From positions 1-46,936 of the forward strand of contig JAJFMO010000001.1 in assembly GCA_020697475.1 (NCBI GenBank): a stretch of DNA of 46,936 nt. The letters run 5' to 3'. Below, piece by piece: positions 8,560 through 17,097 of this stretch. The DNA comes from Paenibacillaceae bacterium (GTDB lineage: Bacteria > Bacillota > Bacilli > Paenibacillales > NBRC-103111). The translations under genes and the position numbers were made by a program. The first letter of the stretch is position 1. The number at the start of each line of letters is the position of its first letter. The notes beneath the pieces were generated by a model. It did not search any database. It was not told where the DNA came from and worked only from the letters and a program-made list of their open reading frames with translations.

Positions 8560-8582
8560 ACGCCTTCATTGAATGAAGGCGT
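8560..8582. terminator. bidirectional terminator between pfk and a small minus-strand gene
   Basis: A 10-bp perfect stem ACGCCTTCAT/ATGAAGGCGT with a TGA loop. Seven T residues follow it on the minus strand and TTTCT follows on the plus strand. Confidence 0.85.
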
Positions 8583-8754
8583 CTTTCTGATATTCAGAAA
8601 TGCTGTGTTGGACAATCTCCAGTACATCCTCCGTGACCAGCGCATCCATGCCGTTGCGCAGCACGATCTCGCAATTCAGTTCGTCTTCCCGGAGGAACGG
8701 GTAAAGCTCGGGCGTTAATTCCATTACAATCCTGGACAGTTTCACGGCTTCCAC
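8566..8754 (-). CDS. small acidic protein of unknown function, 62 residues
   Basis: Convergent with the phosphofructokinase gene. The product is acidic and helix-prone (ELTPELYPFLREDELN, then MDALVTEDVLEIVQHSISEY) without a membrane segment. I placed the start at the GTG at 8754, which has AAAGGGTGG five bases upstream; longer and shorter in-frame starts exist. The stop codon lies inside the left arm of the terminator hairpin, so terminator and coding end overlap. The family is not recognised; the composition of the frame and the tidy fit to a terminator support it as real. Confidence 0.6.
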   Translation of the reverse strand: MEAVKLSRIVMELTPELYPFLREDELNCEIVLRNGMDALVTEDVLEIVQHSISEYQKDAFIQ

Positions 8755-8891
8755 AAGCACCACCCTTTCAATCGGATTAGGATCAAAGGAAAGACTTACA
8801 GAATTCTCAAGATGCAATTACCAGAAATGATATGAAATTACTTTCCCATTATACCATATTCCTTGTTAGATTGCACTGGTAGGTGTACCCG

Positions 8892-9422
8892 TCAACCGGA
8901 TTTCATAAATTTGATGTCGGCATTGCTGGCGCGTTCTCCTTGCAAGGCAACGAATTTGCCGTCTTGCCATTGCAGATAGAAGCTGTTGTCGCCGTCCCCG
9001 AAATATTTCCAAACGATCACTTCATCTCCGCTGCGAAAGTCAGTATTCCCTTCCGTTCGGGTCAGATCGTAACGTTGATGTTCCAAGTCGTAACCGGTCG
9101 AGCCGTTGATCTCCAGATGGGTTGGGACATCGTCCGGCGTATCCAGTCCCCCCTCCAGAAAGGTGCAATGGAAGCACTCGTATACTCTTCCTTTTTCCAC
9201 AATCAGACATGAGATTTCTGCGCCGTCCTGCAAATAATACGCATAACGATGCGGCGGATAGCCCCGGTCGAAATAAACCACTTTGCCCGAAACGACATAT
9301 TCGTTCAATCCGACGGCGACGATATCCCCGACCTTCGTTTCTTCGTAAGGATTGATCGACGTCCGGGGCGGTTCTGGGCGGTTGCTGCGCACGATTTCGC
9401 CGATTCGTCTAAATATCGACAT
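8892..9422 (-). CDS. DUF4178-like domain protein
   Basis: A soluble protein of 176 residues. After a short basic leader (MSIFRRIGEIVRSNRPEPP) comes a beta-rich domain beginning VGDIVAVGLNEYVVSGKVVYF, followed by YYLQDG and LQWQDGKFVAL, a pattern I associate with DUF4178 proteins. No enzymatic motif is evident and the function is unknown. The ATG at 9422 has AAGGAG at 8 bases. It is transcribed away from the helicase gene and shares the intergenic region with its promoter. Confidence 0.65.
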   Translation of the reverse strand: MSIFRRIGEIVRSNRPEPPRTSINPYEETKVGDIVAVGLNEYVVSGKVVYFDRGYPPHRYAYYLQDGAEISCLIVEKGRVYECFHCTFLEGGLDTPDDVPTHLEINGSTGYDLEHQRYDLTRTEGNTDFRSGDEVIVWKYFGDGDNSFYLQWQDGKFVALQGERASNADIKFMKSG

Positions 9423-9500
9423 GTTCCACACTCCTTGCATTGCGTTTGTTTAATACTTATACGATAAGGGAAGCCATCCGTTTCGGCAAGCGAGCGTCAC

Positions 9501-9530
9501 TTGCCCCCTGCAGAGGATATTTGTTATAAT
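9501..9530 (+). promoter_or_regulatory. promoter of the DEAD-box helicase gene
   Basis: TTGCCC (9501-9506) and TATAAT (9525-9530) with an 18-bp spacer, about 43 bp before the TTG start. Confidence 0.55.
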
Positions 9531-9572
9531 ACGAAAGATATTTTGATGGGCAAAGAAGGAGATTGAATACAT

Positions 9573-11087
9573 TTGAAAACTTTCAACGAATTCGGCCTTG
9601 AGCCGAAAGTTATTCGCGCCATTACCGAACTGGGGTTCGAGGAATCCACTCCGATTCAAGAGCGGACAATTCCGCTGGCCATGGAAGGCCGGGATTTGAT
9701 CGGACAGGCGCAGACCGGTACTGGTAAAACGGCGGCGTTCGGAGTGCCGCTAGTTCATAAAATCGCTCAAAGCGAAGACAGAATCGTAGCCTTGATCATG
9801 TGCCCGACCCGGGAGTTGGCGATCCAGGTGGCCGAGGAGATAGGAAAGCTCGGCCGGTTCAAGGGCATTCGCTCGCTGCCGATTTACGGCGGGCAAGATA
9901 TTGTCAAGCAAATCCGCGCCTTGAAGAAGCGCCCGCAGATCATTATCGGGACGCCGGGGCGGCTGCTCGACCATATTAACCGCAAGACGATCAAGCTTGA
10001 CGATGTGCAGACGGTCGTCTTGGATGAAGCGGACGAGATGCTCGACATGGGCTTCATGGAAGACATCCAGGCTATTCTCGGTTTGGTGCCGGAAGAGCGC
10101 CATACGATGCTGTTCTCGGCAACGATGCCGCCGAACATACAACGCCTGGCGCAACAGTTTTTGCGCAATCCGGAGCATATCTCCGTCGTGCCGAAGCAAA
10201 TCAGCGCTCCGCTGATCCAGCAAGCATACATCGAAGTGCAAGAACGGCAGAAGTTCGAGGCGATGTGCCGCTTAATTGATATGGAGGCGCCGGAGCTCGC
10301 CATTGTGTTCGGGAGGACAAAGCGCAGAGTCGACGAGTTGTCCGAGGCGCTTCAGAAGCGCGGCTATTCTGCGGAAGGGTTGCACGGCGATTTGTCGCAG
10401 AATCAGCGCGATGCCGTGATGCGCAAATTCCGCGACGGCAGCATCGATGTGCTGGTTGCCACTGATGTGGCGGCGCGCGGATTGGACGTGTCAGGCGTGA
10501 CACACGTCGTCAACTTCGACTTGCCGCAGGATCCCGAGAGTTATGTGCATCGGATCGGCCGTACCGGACGGGCCGGTAAGGAAGGCACCGCATGGACGTT
10601 CGTTACTCCGCGCGAGATGGATCACCTGCATCTGATTGAGAAAGTTACCGCGGAACGCATTCTTGACGCGATACAGAGCGAAGCGTACGGAGAGTTCAAA
10701 GGTTTGGCGATCCAGTTGTTGGAGCAATACGATTCGGTCCAACTGTTGGCTTCGGCGCTGAAGCTGTTGACCGGCGAGAAGGCCGAAGTGAACATCGAAT
10801 TGACACCGGAGGAGCCGTTAAGGGCCAGAAAAAGGCGCCCGGACATCCGCAGCAGCGGACGCCGTACATCTTATGGCGGCGGCAATTCGCCGCAGCGCCG
10901 TTCCGATCGCTATGGCAGCGGAGGGGATTCGCGCTCGCGGGGGGGCGGCAGCAGAGATTACCGCGATCGCCGCGATTCGCGCGACAGCTACGGATCGCGT
11001 GACGGCCAAGGATCCCGCGACGGCGGCCGCGACCGGGTTCGCGATTACGATGGCAGCCGTTCGCACAGTCAATTCTCGAATAAATAA
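9573..11087 (+). CDS. cshA: DEAD-box ATP-dependent RNA helicase, CshA-like
   Basis: A 504-residue RNA helicase with all core motifs: the Q motif (FEESTPIQ, residue ~22), motif I AQTGTGKT (46-53), PTRELAIQV, TPGRLLDH, DEAD, SATMP, the VATDVAARGLDV region and HRIGRTGRAGKEG. The C-terminal ~90 residues are an Arg/Gly/Ser/Asp-rich, low-complexity RNA-binding tail. Such enzymes work in mRNA decay and ribosome assembly, notably in the cold. The start is TTG, with AAGGAG upstream at about 12 bases. It stands alone, with its own promoter and a clear terminator. CshA is the best match by length and tail; CshB or DeaD are alternatives. Confidence 0.93.
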   Translation: MKTFNEFGLEPKVIRAITELGFEESTPIQERTIPLAMEGRDLIGQAQTGTGKTAAFGVPLVHKIAQSEDRIVALIMCPTRELAIQVAEEIGKLGRFKGIRSLPIYGGQDIVKQIRALKKRPQIIIGTPGRLLDHINRKTIKLDDVQTVVLDEADEMLDMGFMEDIQAILGLVPEERHTMLFSATMPPNIQRLAQQFLRNPEHISVVPKQISAPLIQQAYIEVQERQKFEAMCRLIDMEAPELAIVFGRTKRRVDELSEALQKRGYSAEGLHGDLSQNQRDAVMRKFRDGSIDVLVATDVAARGLDVSGVTHVVNFDLPQDPESYVHRIGRTGRAGKEGTAWTFVTPREMDHLHLIEKVTAERILDAIQSEAYGEFKGLAIQLLEQYDSVQLLASALKLLTGEKAEVNIELTPEEPLRARKRRPDIRSSGRRTSYGGGNSPQRRSDRYGSGGDSRSRGGGSRDYRDRRDSRDSYGSRDGQGSRDGGRDRVRDYDGSRSHSQFSNK

Positions 11088-11099
11088 TCATGATGACGA

Positions 11100-11124
11100 G
11101 GGGTCGCAAGACCCCCGTTTTTTT
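11100..11124 (+). terminator. terminator of the helicase gene
   Basis: GGGGTC-GCAA-GACCCC stem with a GNRA tetraloop, followed by CG and seven T, 12 bp past the helicase stop. Confidence 0.92.
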
Positions 11125-11310
11125 GGAATTCCGGTGTATTTTCGCAGAAGAGAGAAAGCGTCCTGAAGGAGCAGCAGAGTTTGCCTCTGGCTTCAAATGT
11201 TAACTGCTGTAAGCGGTTGTTTAAGGAAATTTTGAGACAATAGCGATCGTAAGGATGACTCACTTTTACAGCGAAACTTTTCACCGATTTACATTGGGGG
11301 GATCAGACGG

Positions 11311-12129
11311 ATGGAAATGAAAGGCTGGATGGGCGGAATATATAGGGTTTGCGAATGGATCATGCGATTCGCGGTGGCCAACATCCTGTGGGTCGTCTGC
11401 TCGTTCCCGATCTTCTTCTTGTCATTGCTGGCGATCGTCAATGTGCAACTGCCGGAAGTACCGCGCGCAGCGGTGAATCAGTTGTTGCTGCTGATGGCCG
11501 TCCTCACCCCTTTCCTGTTGTTTCCCGCAACGTCAGCTATGTTCGCCTTGGCGCGCAAATGGGTCATGGGCGAAGGCGATGTGCCGCTGGTAAAAACATT
11601 TTTCCGCAGCTATAAAGAAAACTATCGCCAGAGCATGGCCGGCGGAATCGTCTTTTTCATTCTGTACGCCATCATGTACGTGAACTACCATTTCTACATT
11701 TCACAGAGCGGAAACATTCATTGGCTTGCTTATTTGTTTATTACACTTTCCATCATTATGGGTGCGGCGTTGTTCAACTTTTTCTCCCTCACCGTTCATT
11801 TTCACATGACTTTTTGGCAGATCTTGAAAAATTCGATTCTCGTCTCCATCGGGCATCCGATTACTTCCGTGGCGCTGCTGGTCACCAATTTGGCGATTCT
11901 ATATATCAGCATTGCGAAGATTACATTCCTTATTCCGTTCTTTATGGGCAGCTTGATCGCCTTCTTGTCGTTTTGGCATTTCAACCGGATTTATTCGCGG
12001 ATGCAGTTTAAGCAAGAGCAGGCGGAATATGCAGCCGAGGAAGCTAAGGAAGCCCGGGAATCGAAAGAGCTGGACGTAAAGGATGAATACAGGACGGGCG
12101 ATTCGGAGAAAAATAATAAAAATCAATGA
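11311..12129 (+). CDS. DUF624 (YesL-like) membrane protein
   Basis: A 272-residue integral membrane protein. Five or six hydrophobic segments are visible: residues ~18-42 (FAVANILWVVCSFPIFFLSLL), ~58-75, ~110-130, ~137-160, ~180-215. The MRFAVANILWVVCSFPIF start and the KTFFRSYKENYRQS loop are characteristic of DUF624/YesL. In Bacillus, YesL sits with carbohydrate uptake and two-component genes, but here no such partner is adjacent. The cytoplasmic C-terminus (~45 residues) is highly charged (EQAEYAAEEAKEARESKEL). GGGGGG lies 9 bases before the ATG. The gene for 6S RNA follows. Confidence 0.85.
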   Translation: MEMKGWMGGIYRVCEWIMRFAVANILWVVCSFPIFFLSLLAIVNVQLPEVPRAAVNQLLLLMAVLTPFLLFPATSAMFALARKWVMGEGDVPLVKTFFRSYKENYRQSMAGGIVFFILYAIMYVNYHFYISQSGNIHWLAYLFITLSIIMGAALFNFFSLTVHFHMTFWQILKNSILVSIGHPITSVALLVTNLAILYISIAKITFLIPFFMGSLIAFLSFWHFNRIYSRMQFKQEQAEYAAEEAKEARESKELDVKDEYRTGDSEKNNKNQ

Positions 12130-12157
12130 AAAAGCCTGTTCTGGACGGCATTGGCGG

Positions 12158-12186
12158 TTTACATTCCGGAACGAAGCGCCTATAAT
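12158..12186 (+). promoter_or_regulatory. promoter of 6S RNA
   Basis: TTTACA (12158-12163) and consensus TATAAT (12181-12186) with a 17-bp spacer; the expected transcription start near 12193 is just before the 6S closing stem. Confidence 0.75.
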
Positions 12187-12192
12187 ACGGTT

Positions 12193-12388
12193 ATAAGCTT
12201 TCATGAATCCTGCGATGTGCGTTGCGGTTTTATTTGTTTTAAACCAATGGTTGTTTCAAGGGAGACCTACATCGTCTTGTCGATGACCCGCCCTCAAAAG
12301 GGGACTTCAGAAGCAAGGCTGCGGACACCCACCTGCGAGAGCAGGTTTGAAACGCAAAATCGGACGGCATAGGCGGGGTTCTAGTTTT
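12193..12388 (+). ncRNA. ssrS: 6S RNA (SsrS/BsrA type)
   Basis: About 195 nt. The closing stem pairs GAATCCTGC (12205-12213) with GCGGGGTTC (12373-12381) over nine positions, three of them G-U. The next helix pairs TGCGTT with AACGCA. The 3' end reads CGGACGGCATAGGCGGGGTTC, closely resembling the 3' end of known 6S RNAs, and the 5' half contains the Firmicute-type GGGAGACCTACATCGTC. 6S RNA mimics an open promoter and sequesters sigma-A RNA polymerase. A consensus promoter sits directly upstream and a T-rich tract follows. A second 6S copy, as in B. subtilis, is not seen in the window. Confidence 0.85.
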
Positions 12389-12416
12389 ATTACATATGTC
12401 GATCGGGGGAAAAATC

Positions 12417-13073
12417 ATGCGTATTTTTATTGATACGGCCAATGTGGACGAAATCAGACAAGCCCATGAACTGGGAGTCATTTCCGGAATTACGACCAAC
12501 CCTTCGCTCATTGCCAAGGAAGGCCGCGATTTCTTCCAGACGATCAAGGAGATCATCGAGATTGTCGGCGACATGCCAATCAGCGCGGAAGTCATCAGCC
12601 TGAAAGCGGATGAAATGGTGGAGCAAGGCAAGAAACTTGCCGCGCTTGGATCCGGAGTCGTCATCAAAGTCCCGATGTGTGAAGAAGGGCTGAAGGCGAC
12701 GAATCAACTGACGAAGCTCGGAATCAAGACGAATGTCACGCTGATTTTCTCTTCTCCGCAAGCATTGCTGGCGGCCAGAGCGGGCGCGACCTACGTATCT
12801 CCGTTCGTCGGCAGATTGGACGATATCAATCAGATCGGCATGAATTTGATCAAGGAAGTCAGCGATATATTCGCGATTCACGAGATTGAGTCGCAGATTA
12901 TTTCCGCGAGCATCCGCCATTCCACCCACATCATAGAAGCGGCGTTGCACGGTGCGCATATCGCAACGATTCCTTACAAGCTCATTCAAGGGATGGTCAA
13001 GCATCCGCTTACGACGGTCGGGATTGAGCGATTCCTGGCAGATTGGAACAGCGCTAATCAGCAGCAATTTTAA
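12417..13073 (+). CDS. fsa: transaldolase / fructose-6-phosphate aldolase family protein
   Basis: A 218-residue short-type transaldolase. MRIFIDTANVDEIRQA and GVISGITTNPSLIAKEG are family signatures, and the Schiff-base lysine is K84 in VVIKVPM. Short members act either as transaldolases or as fructose-6-phosphate aldolases; the sequence alone does not separate these. The start at 12417 is supported by GGGGGA 6 bases upstream. A terminator follows at 13114-13144, separating it from the binding-protein gene. Confidence 0.92.
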   Translation: MRIFIDTANVDEIRQAHELGVISGITTNPSLIAKEGRDFFQTIKEIIEIVGDMPISAEVISLKADEMVEQGKKLAALGSGVVIKVPMCEEGLKATNQLTKLGIKTNVTLIFSSPQALLAARAGATYVSPFVGRLDDINQIGMNLIKEVSDIFAIHEIESQIISASIRHSTHIIEAALHGAHIATIPYKLIQGMVKHPLTTVGIERFLADWNSANQQQF

Positions 13074-13113
13074 GCAATCTAACTAAAATTTACAATAACC
13101 GGAAAATTGTTTA

Positions 13114-13144
13114 CCTCCTGAGAAAGAGTTCAGGGGGTTTTTTT
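13114..13144 (+). terminator. terminator of the transaldolase gene
   Basis: CCTCCTGA / TCAGGGGG stem (one wobble), 8-base loop, followed by seven T. Confidence 0.85.
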
Positions 13145-13169
13145 ATACTTGTATTATTTAAATGATATA

Positions 13170-13198
13170 TTGACATACCATTAATGACTTGATATATA
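13170..13198 (+). promoter_or_regulatory. promoter of solute-binding protein 1
   Basis: Consensus TTGACA (13170-13175) and TATATA (13193-13198) with a 17-bp spacer in strongly AT-rich DNA. Confidence 0.65.
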
Positions 13199-13234
13199 TA
13201 GATATATGGTTAAATTATTTAGGAGGGGTTATGA

Positions 13235-14536
13235 ATGATTCGAACGTTTCTAAAAACAGTGATTACGCTTGCAATGGTCTTGCTGGTGGTTTCGGCTTGC
13301 GGCGGCGAAGGACAAGGTGATAAAGTAGAGGGGAGCGAAGGGGCTGCCAGTGCTGAGCCGGTTACCTTGAAAGTATACCCTCAAAGCGTCAATTTGGCGG
13401 ATGAGGAATTTCAACAATTGATGGCGGACCCAGTCAAACGCAAATATCCGAATATTACCTTGGAATTAATGAAGCCAACACCCGGAACCGAGTTGGAAGC
13501 CTATGTCGCTTCAGGCGAATTTGCCGATATCGTATTTACAGGCCAAGGCATGAAAGCGATCACCCTTCTGAATCTCGAAACCGATCTCACCCCATGGATG
13601 AAGAAAAATAAAATCGATGTTGCTAAATTCGACCCGTTGGCTATCCAGAATATCCAGAGTTACGGGAAATCCGGGGAACTTGTGGCATTGCCTTTCTCGG
13701 TTAATTTCAGTGTGTTGTTTTACAACAAAGATCTGTTTGATAAGTTTGCTGTGGCGTATCCCAAAGATGGGATGACATGGGACGAAGCGATTGCTCTGGG
13801 CAAAAAAATGACCAGAGAGGAAGGGGGAGTACAATACCTGGGGTTGAACGCCCAATCCGTTCATCACATGGCTTCCCAGTTATCGCTTACTTATACGGAT
13901 CCGAAGACGAACAAAGCCGCCTTCCTAACAGATGATTGGAAACGACTGTTCAGCACTTATCTGGCCGTTTCCGATTTATCGAAAAACATCCACAAGCAGT
14001 TGAACCCACTGTTCTTGAACGACCGGGTATTAGCCATGTTCGGGGATTATGGGGCCAAGATCGGCCAACTTGAAGAACTGGCTAACACGGGAAAACCGTT
14101 GAACTGGGACATGGCTGCGATGCCGGTATATCCGGATCATCCGAAGCAAGCTTTCGGGTTTGTTGCTCAATCTTTAATGATTTCCTCTTTAAGCAAACAT
14201 AAAGATGAAGCTTTCCAAGCGATTCGCTATTTGACAAGCGAAGAGGAGCAGTTGGCGATCGTCAAGAAGGGTCGACAATCGTCGTTGCAAGGCTCTCAAT
14301 TCGAACAAGGCTTCGGTTCGGAGCTTGCCACCATGAAGGGAAAGAATATCCAGGCGATTTTCAAAAACAAGCCGGCTCCAAGCCTGGAATTTTCGCCGTT
14401 CGACGACAATTTGAACGATGAGGTCAAGAAGCAAATTTCCGCTGCGGCAGATGCGGTTACGGCAGGCAAGAAAGATATCAATACGGCTTTGCGCGAGCTG
14501 CAGGAACAAGCGGATAAAATTTATGCCGGCAAATAA
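13235..14536 (+). CDS. extracellular solute-binding lipoprotein 1 (ABC importer family 1)
   Basis: A 433-residue lipoprotein: basic start, hydrophobic stretch and lipobox VVSAC with Cys22 as the lipidation site. The mature part is a family 1 sugar-binding-type protein with VLFYNKDLFDKF and GMTWDEAIALGKKM, typical of carbohydrate binding proteins. No permease or ATPase genes are adjacent. It is paralogous to the proteins at 37860-39173 and 42873-44204; all three share the SKHKD-A--A segment and the NW-(M/L/I)A motif. AGGAGGGG lies about 7 bases before the ATG. The sulfatase pseudogene begins 41 bp downstream, so they form one unit. Confidence 0.9.
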   Translation: MIRTFLKTVITLAMVLLVVSACGGEGQGDKVEGSEGAASAEPVTLKVYPQSVNLADEEFQQLMADPVKRKYPNITLELMKPTPGTELEAYVASGEFADIVFTGQGMKAITLLNLETDLTPWMKKNKIDVAKFDPLAIQNIQSYGKSGELVALPFSVNFSVLFYNKDLFDKFAVAYPKDGMTWDEAIALGKKMTREEGGVQYLGLNAQSVHHMASQLSLTYTDPKTNKAAFLTDDWKRLFSTYLAVSDLSKNIHKQLNPLFLNDRVLAMFGDYGAKIGQLEELANTGKPLNWDMAAMPVYPDHPKQAFGFVAQSLMISSLSKHKDEAFQAIRYLTSEEEQLAIVKKGRQSSLQGSQFEQGFGSELATMKGKNIQAIFKNKPAPSLEFSPFDDNLNDEVKKQISAAADAVTAGKKDINTALRELQEQADKIYAGK

Positions 14537-14577
14537 TTTGGTATAATTCGTGCAATCCAACATGGAGGAGAATATCT

Positions 14578-15758
14578 ATGAATCGTCCGAATATTTTATT
14601 TCTATTTCCCGACCAGCATCGTGGGGACTGGATGCCCTATCCGGAACATGTATTTCAAGAGCGATTCGGACTGGAGCCGCTCAAGCTGCGAATGCCGAAC
14701 GTGGCTTCCTTGATGCAGCGAGGCACCTCATTCACCCGAGCGATTACCCCTTCGCCGCTGTGCGCGCCGGCCAGAGCTTGTATCGCTTCGGGCTTGACAT
14801 ACGAGCATTGTCCCGTGAAGGGCAATGGGACGGATTATCCGATCGAATTGCCTACCTTCTATTCGGTCTTGAAGGACAACGGATACGAAGTCGGCGGTGT
14901 CGGGAAATTCGATCTGCACAAGAAAACCCACTGGTGGGGGCTTGACGGATGGATCGACGATTTGGGCCGAATGGGGTTTACTGTCGGTGTGGATAACGCG
15001 GGCAAGATGGATGCCATCAATTCCGGCAAAGACGAGCCGAAGGATCCCTATATGAAGTATTTATACGACAAAGGATTGGCTCAAATCCATCTGAGAGATA
15101 TGAAAGGCAGAGGGAAGAAGACGAATCCGACGGACCTGCCGGAGGAAGCTTATTGCGATAACTGGTTGTCGGCGAACGGAATCGAAATGATCAGAAATTT
15201 CCCGGACAATAAACCGTGGTTTCTCGTTGTGAACTTTACCGGTCCGCATGGCCCGTTCGATGTGACCAAGCGGATGTGGGATGCTTGGCAAGGGGTTGAT
15301 TTCCCTCAGCCAGTCGAGCCTTCGGACGATCGGGATCAATGCTTGGCGCTGCGGCAAAATTATGCGGCGATGCTGGAAAACATCGATCGCAATATCGGCT
15401 TGATGCTGCAGGAAAAGCAGGTCCCGGCGTGCAAGCTGGAGTCATTTCGGACGCGTTGGTGGAACTTCAGGACTTGACTCGTACGATTGTCGAATTTGCG
15501 GGTGCGAAGATGCCGGAGGCGGCGGATTCCTTGTCGCTGAAGCCTCTGCTGGCAGGCGAGGAGCAAACTCACCGGGAAGTGCAAATTTCCGCCATTGACG
15601 ATTGGAAGATGGTATCCGATGGAGAGTATAAATTGATCGTCCAGGAAGGCAAACCAGTTCGACTCTACCATTTGCCGTCAGATCCATGGGAGCTCCATAA
15701 TATCGCCGAGCAGCACGAAGATAGGGTGAATTCTTGGCGGAATCGTTACTTGGGCTAA
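14578..15758 (+). pseudogene. sulfatase, broken by an internal out-of-frame deletion
   Basis: The first frame (14578-15477) reads as an alkaline-phosphatase-superfamily sulfatase without signal peptide: MNRPNILFLFPDQHRGD, then the formylglycine site C62-A-P-A-R66 and NYAAMLENIDRNIGLMLQEK. It then leaves the family and stops. A different frame takes over at about 15420 with GPGVQAGVISDALVELQDL and runs to 15758, ending normally. Between the two blocks an intact sulfatase has roughly 45 residues including the SDHGE metal site (present in the relative at 39588-41147). That block is absent, so this is a deletion of over 100 bp, not a base-calling slip. GGAGG lies about 10 bases before the ATG. 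The product should be inactive. Confidence 0.85.
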
Positions 15759-15808
15759 GCTGGGGCTCATATCCGGTATTGAGGGAATAAACATGAAGGA
15801 TGAGAGTC

Positions 15809-16978
15809 ATGGGAACGCCTTTGTATAAGCAGTTATATCAACATATTCTTGACGAAATTATTAGCGGGCGCTTGCAAAAAGGAGATCGGGTTCCTTCCGA
15901 ACACGAATTAGCCGAACAATTCGGAGTCAGTCGAATTACGTCCAAGAAAGCATTCGATATTTTGTCACAAGCGAAAGTCATTGAACGTTCGCGCGGAAAA
16001 GGTTCATTTGTCGCTCAAACCTTACCGGATTTGGCACAGATGAAGAGCGAACTGGATGAACAAGAGTCTTCCTCCTCGGAGGGCAGACCGGACAGCGAGC
16101 AACGATTGATCGGTCTTGTGTTACCTCATTTTGCCGAGGCGTACGGATTACGCTTGCTTTACTCGATTGAGGAAGAGTGCACAAAACATCAATCCCACTT
16201 GGTTTTGAAACGAACGCATGGAAGCCAGGAGGAAGAAGAACAGGCGATTCGATCGTTAATCCGCCTTGGTGTTGACGGATTGATCGTTTTCCCGGTTCAT
16301 GGCGAACATTACAATGCTGAAATTTTGCGTCTGGTATTGAGCGGCTTTCCGTTGGTCCTGGTGGATCGTTACTTAAAGGGAATCGATTCTTACGCCGTTT
16401 ATACGGACAATTATCACGCTGCGGTTGCATTGACGGAACAGCTTCTTGATGAAGGGTATGAACAAATTGCTTTGATCTCGCCGCCGATCGAGAATACTAC
16501 CGCCCTGGAAGAAAGATTCCAGGGTTTTTCGGCCGCGCTAGCCTCCAGAAACATCGTGCCGAATCCGGAATATTGTCTGATGAGCTTGCTCAGCACGCTG
16601 CCATCGTCTGTGCGGGAACAGCAACTGGCGGAAGATCGGAAGAAGCTGGAGCGATTCATCGTGCAAAATCCGCAAATCAACGCATTTGTCGCCTGCGAGC
16701 ATAGTTTGGCTGTATTGCTCTTTCGCTTATTAACGGAGATGGGTAAGAAGATGCCTGACGACTACTCCATCGTCTGTTTCGATTCTTTGAAAGACTCGCT
16801 AGGCAAGCCTTTGTTCACGCACATTCTTCAAGATGAACAGATGATGGGGAAGGTCGCAATGGATAAACTGTTAAATCAAATATCCGGACTCTCGAACTCA
16901 TCTACCAAGCTGACCGTAGTCGAATACACTCTGGTTCAAGGCAGTTCCACCCGTGTTCAGCACCATGGCGAAACCTGA
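15809..16978 (+). CDS. GntR-family regulator with LacI-type sugar-sensor domain
   Basis: A protein of 389 residues. Residues ~1-72 are a GntR winged helix (LYKQLYQHILDEIISGRL, VPSEHELAEQFGVSRIT, GKGSFV). Residues ~95-385 are a LacI/periplasmic-binding-protein-like effector domain (GLVLPHFAEAYG, DGLIVFPVHGEHYN, PLVLVDRYLKGI), as in AraR of Bacillus, which releases its operator when bound to sugar. The ATG at 15809 has GAAGGA 8 bases upstream; an ATG nine bases earlier overlaps that site. Placed between the binding-protein/sulfatase unit and the aldolase operon, it probably controls one or both. A perfect 16-bp palindrome at 17033-17048 is a candidate operator. Confidence 0.9.
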   Translation: MGTPLYKQLYQHILDEIISGRLQKGDRVPSEHELAEQFGVSRITSKKAFDILSQAKVIERSRGKGSFVAQTLPDLAQMKSELDEQESSSSEGRPDSEQRLIGLVLPHFAEAYGLRLLYSIEEECTKHQSHLVLKRTHGSQEEEEQAIRSLIRLGVDGLIVFPVHGEHYNAEILRLVLSGFPLVLVDRYLKGIDSYAVYTDNYHAAVALTEQLLDEGYEQIALISPPIENTTALEERFQGFSAALASRNIVPNPEYCLMSLLSTLPSSVREQQLAEDRKKLERFIVQNPQINAFVACEHSLAVLLFRLLTEMGKKMPDDYSIVCFDSLKDSLGKPLFTHILQDEQMMGKVAMDKLLNQISGLSNSSTKLTVVEYTLVQGSSTRVQHHGET

Positions 16979-17006
16979 ACGAACAGGAAAAGCATACATT
17001 TTATCA

Positions 17007-17035
17007 TTGTCACATGGCACAAATTTCGCTACAAT
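17007..17035 (+). promoter_or_regulatory. promoter of the aldolase operon
   Basis: TTGTCA (17007-17012) and TACAAT (17030-17035), 17-bp spacer, about 62 bp before the aldolase ATG. Confidence 0.65.
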
Positions 17036-17048
17036 TAACTAGTTAATT
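17033..17048. promoter_or_regulatory. palindromic operator candidate at the aldolase promoter
   Basis: AATTAACT-AGTTAATT, a perfect 16-bp palindrome that overlaps the end of the -10 box and the transcription start region. The position suits repression; the neighbouring GntR-type regulator is the likely ligand, by inference. Confidence 0.5.
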
Positions 17049-17097
17049 CGGACACTTCATCTTGTCCGTCTATCGTATATCACCAGGAGGTTATATC

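Noticed and set aside
10870..11080. Low-complexity frames antisense to and within the helicase tail
   Set aside because: They arise from the Arg/Gly/Ser-rich coding tail; the DEAD-box frame explains the composition.
12396..12416. Earlier ATG for the transaldolase at 12396
   Set aside because: It overlaps the sequence just after 6S RNA, has no ribosome site, and family members begin at MRIFIDTA.
14578..15758. Programmed frameshift in the first sulfatase
   Set aside because: No slippery heptamer is seen and about 45 conserved residues, including the metal site, are missing between the two frames.
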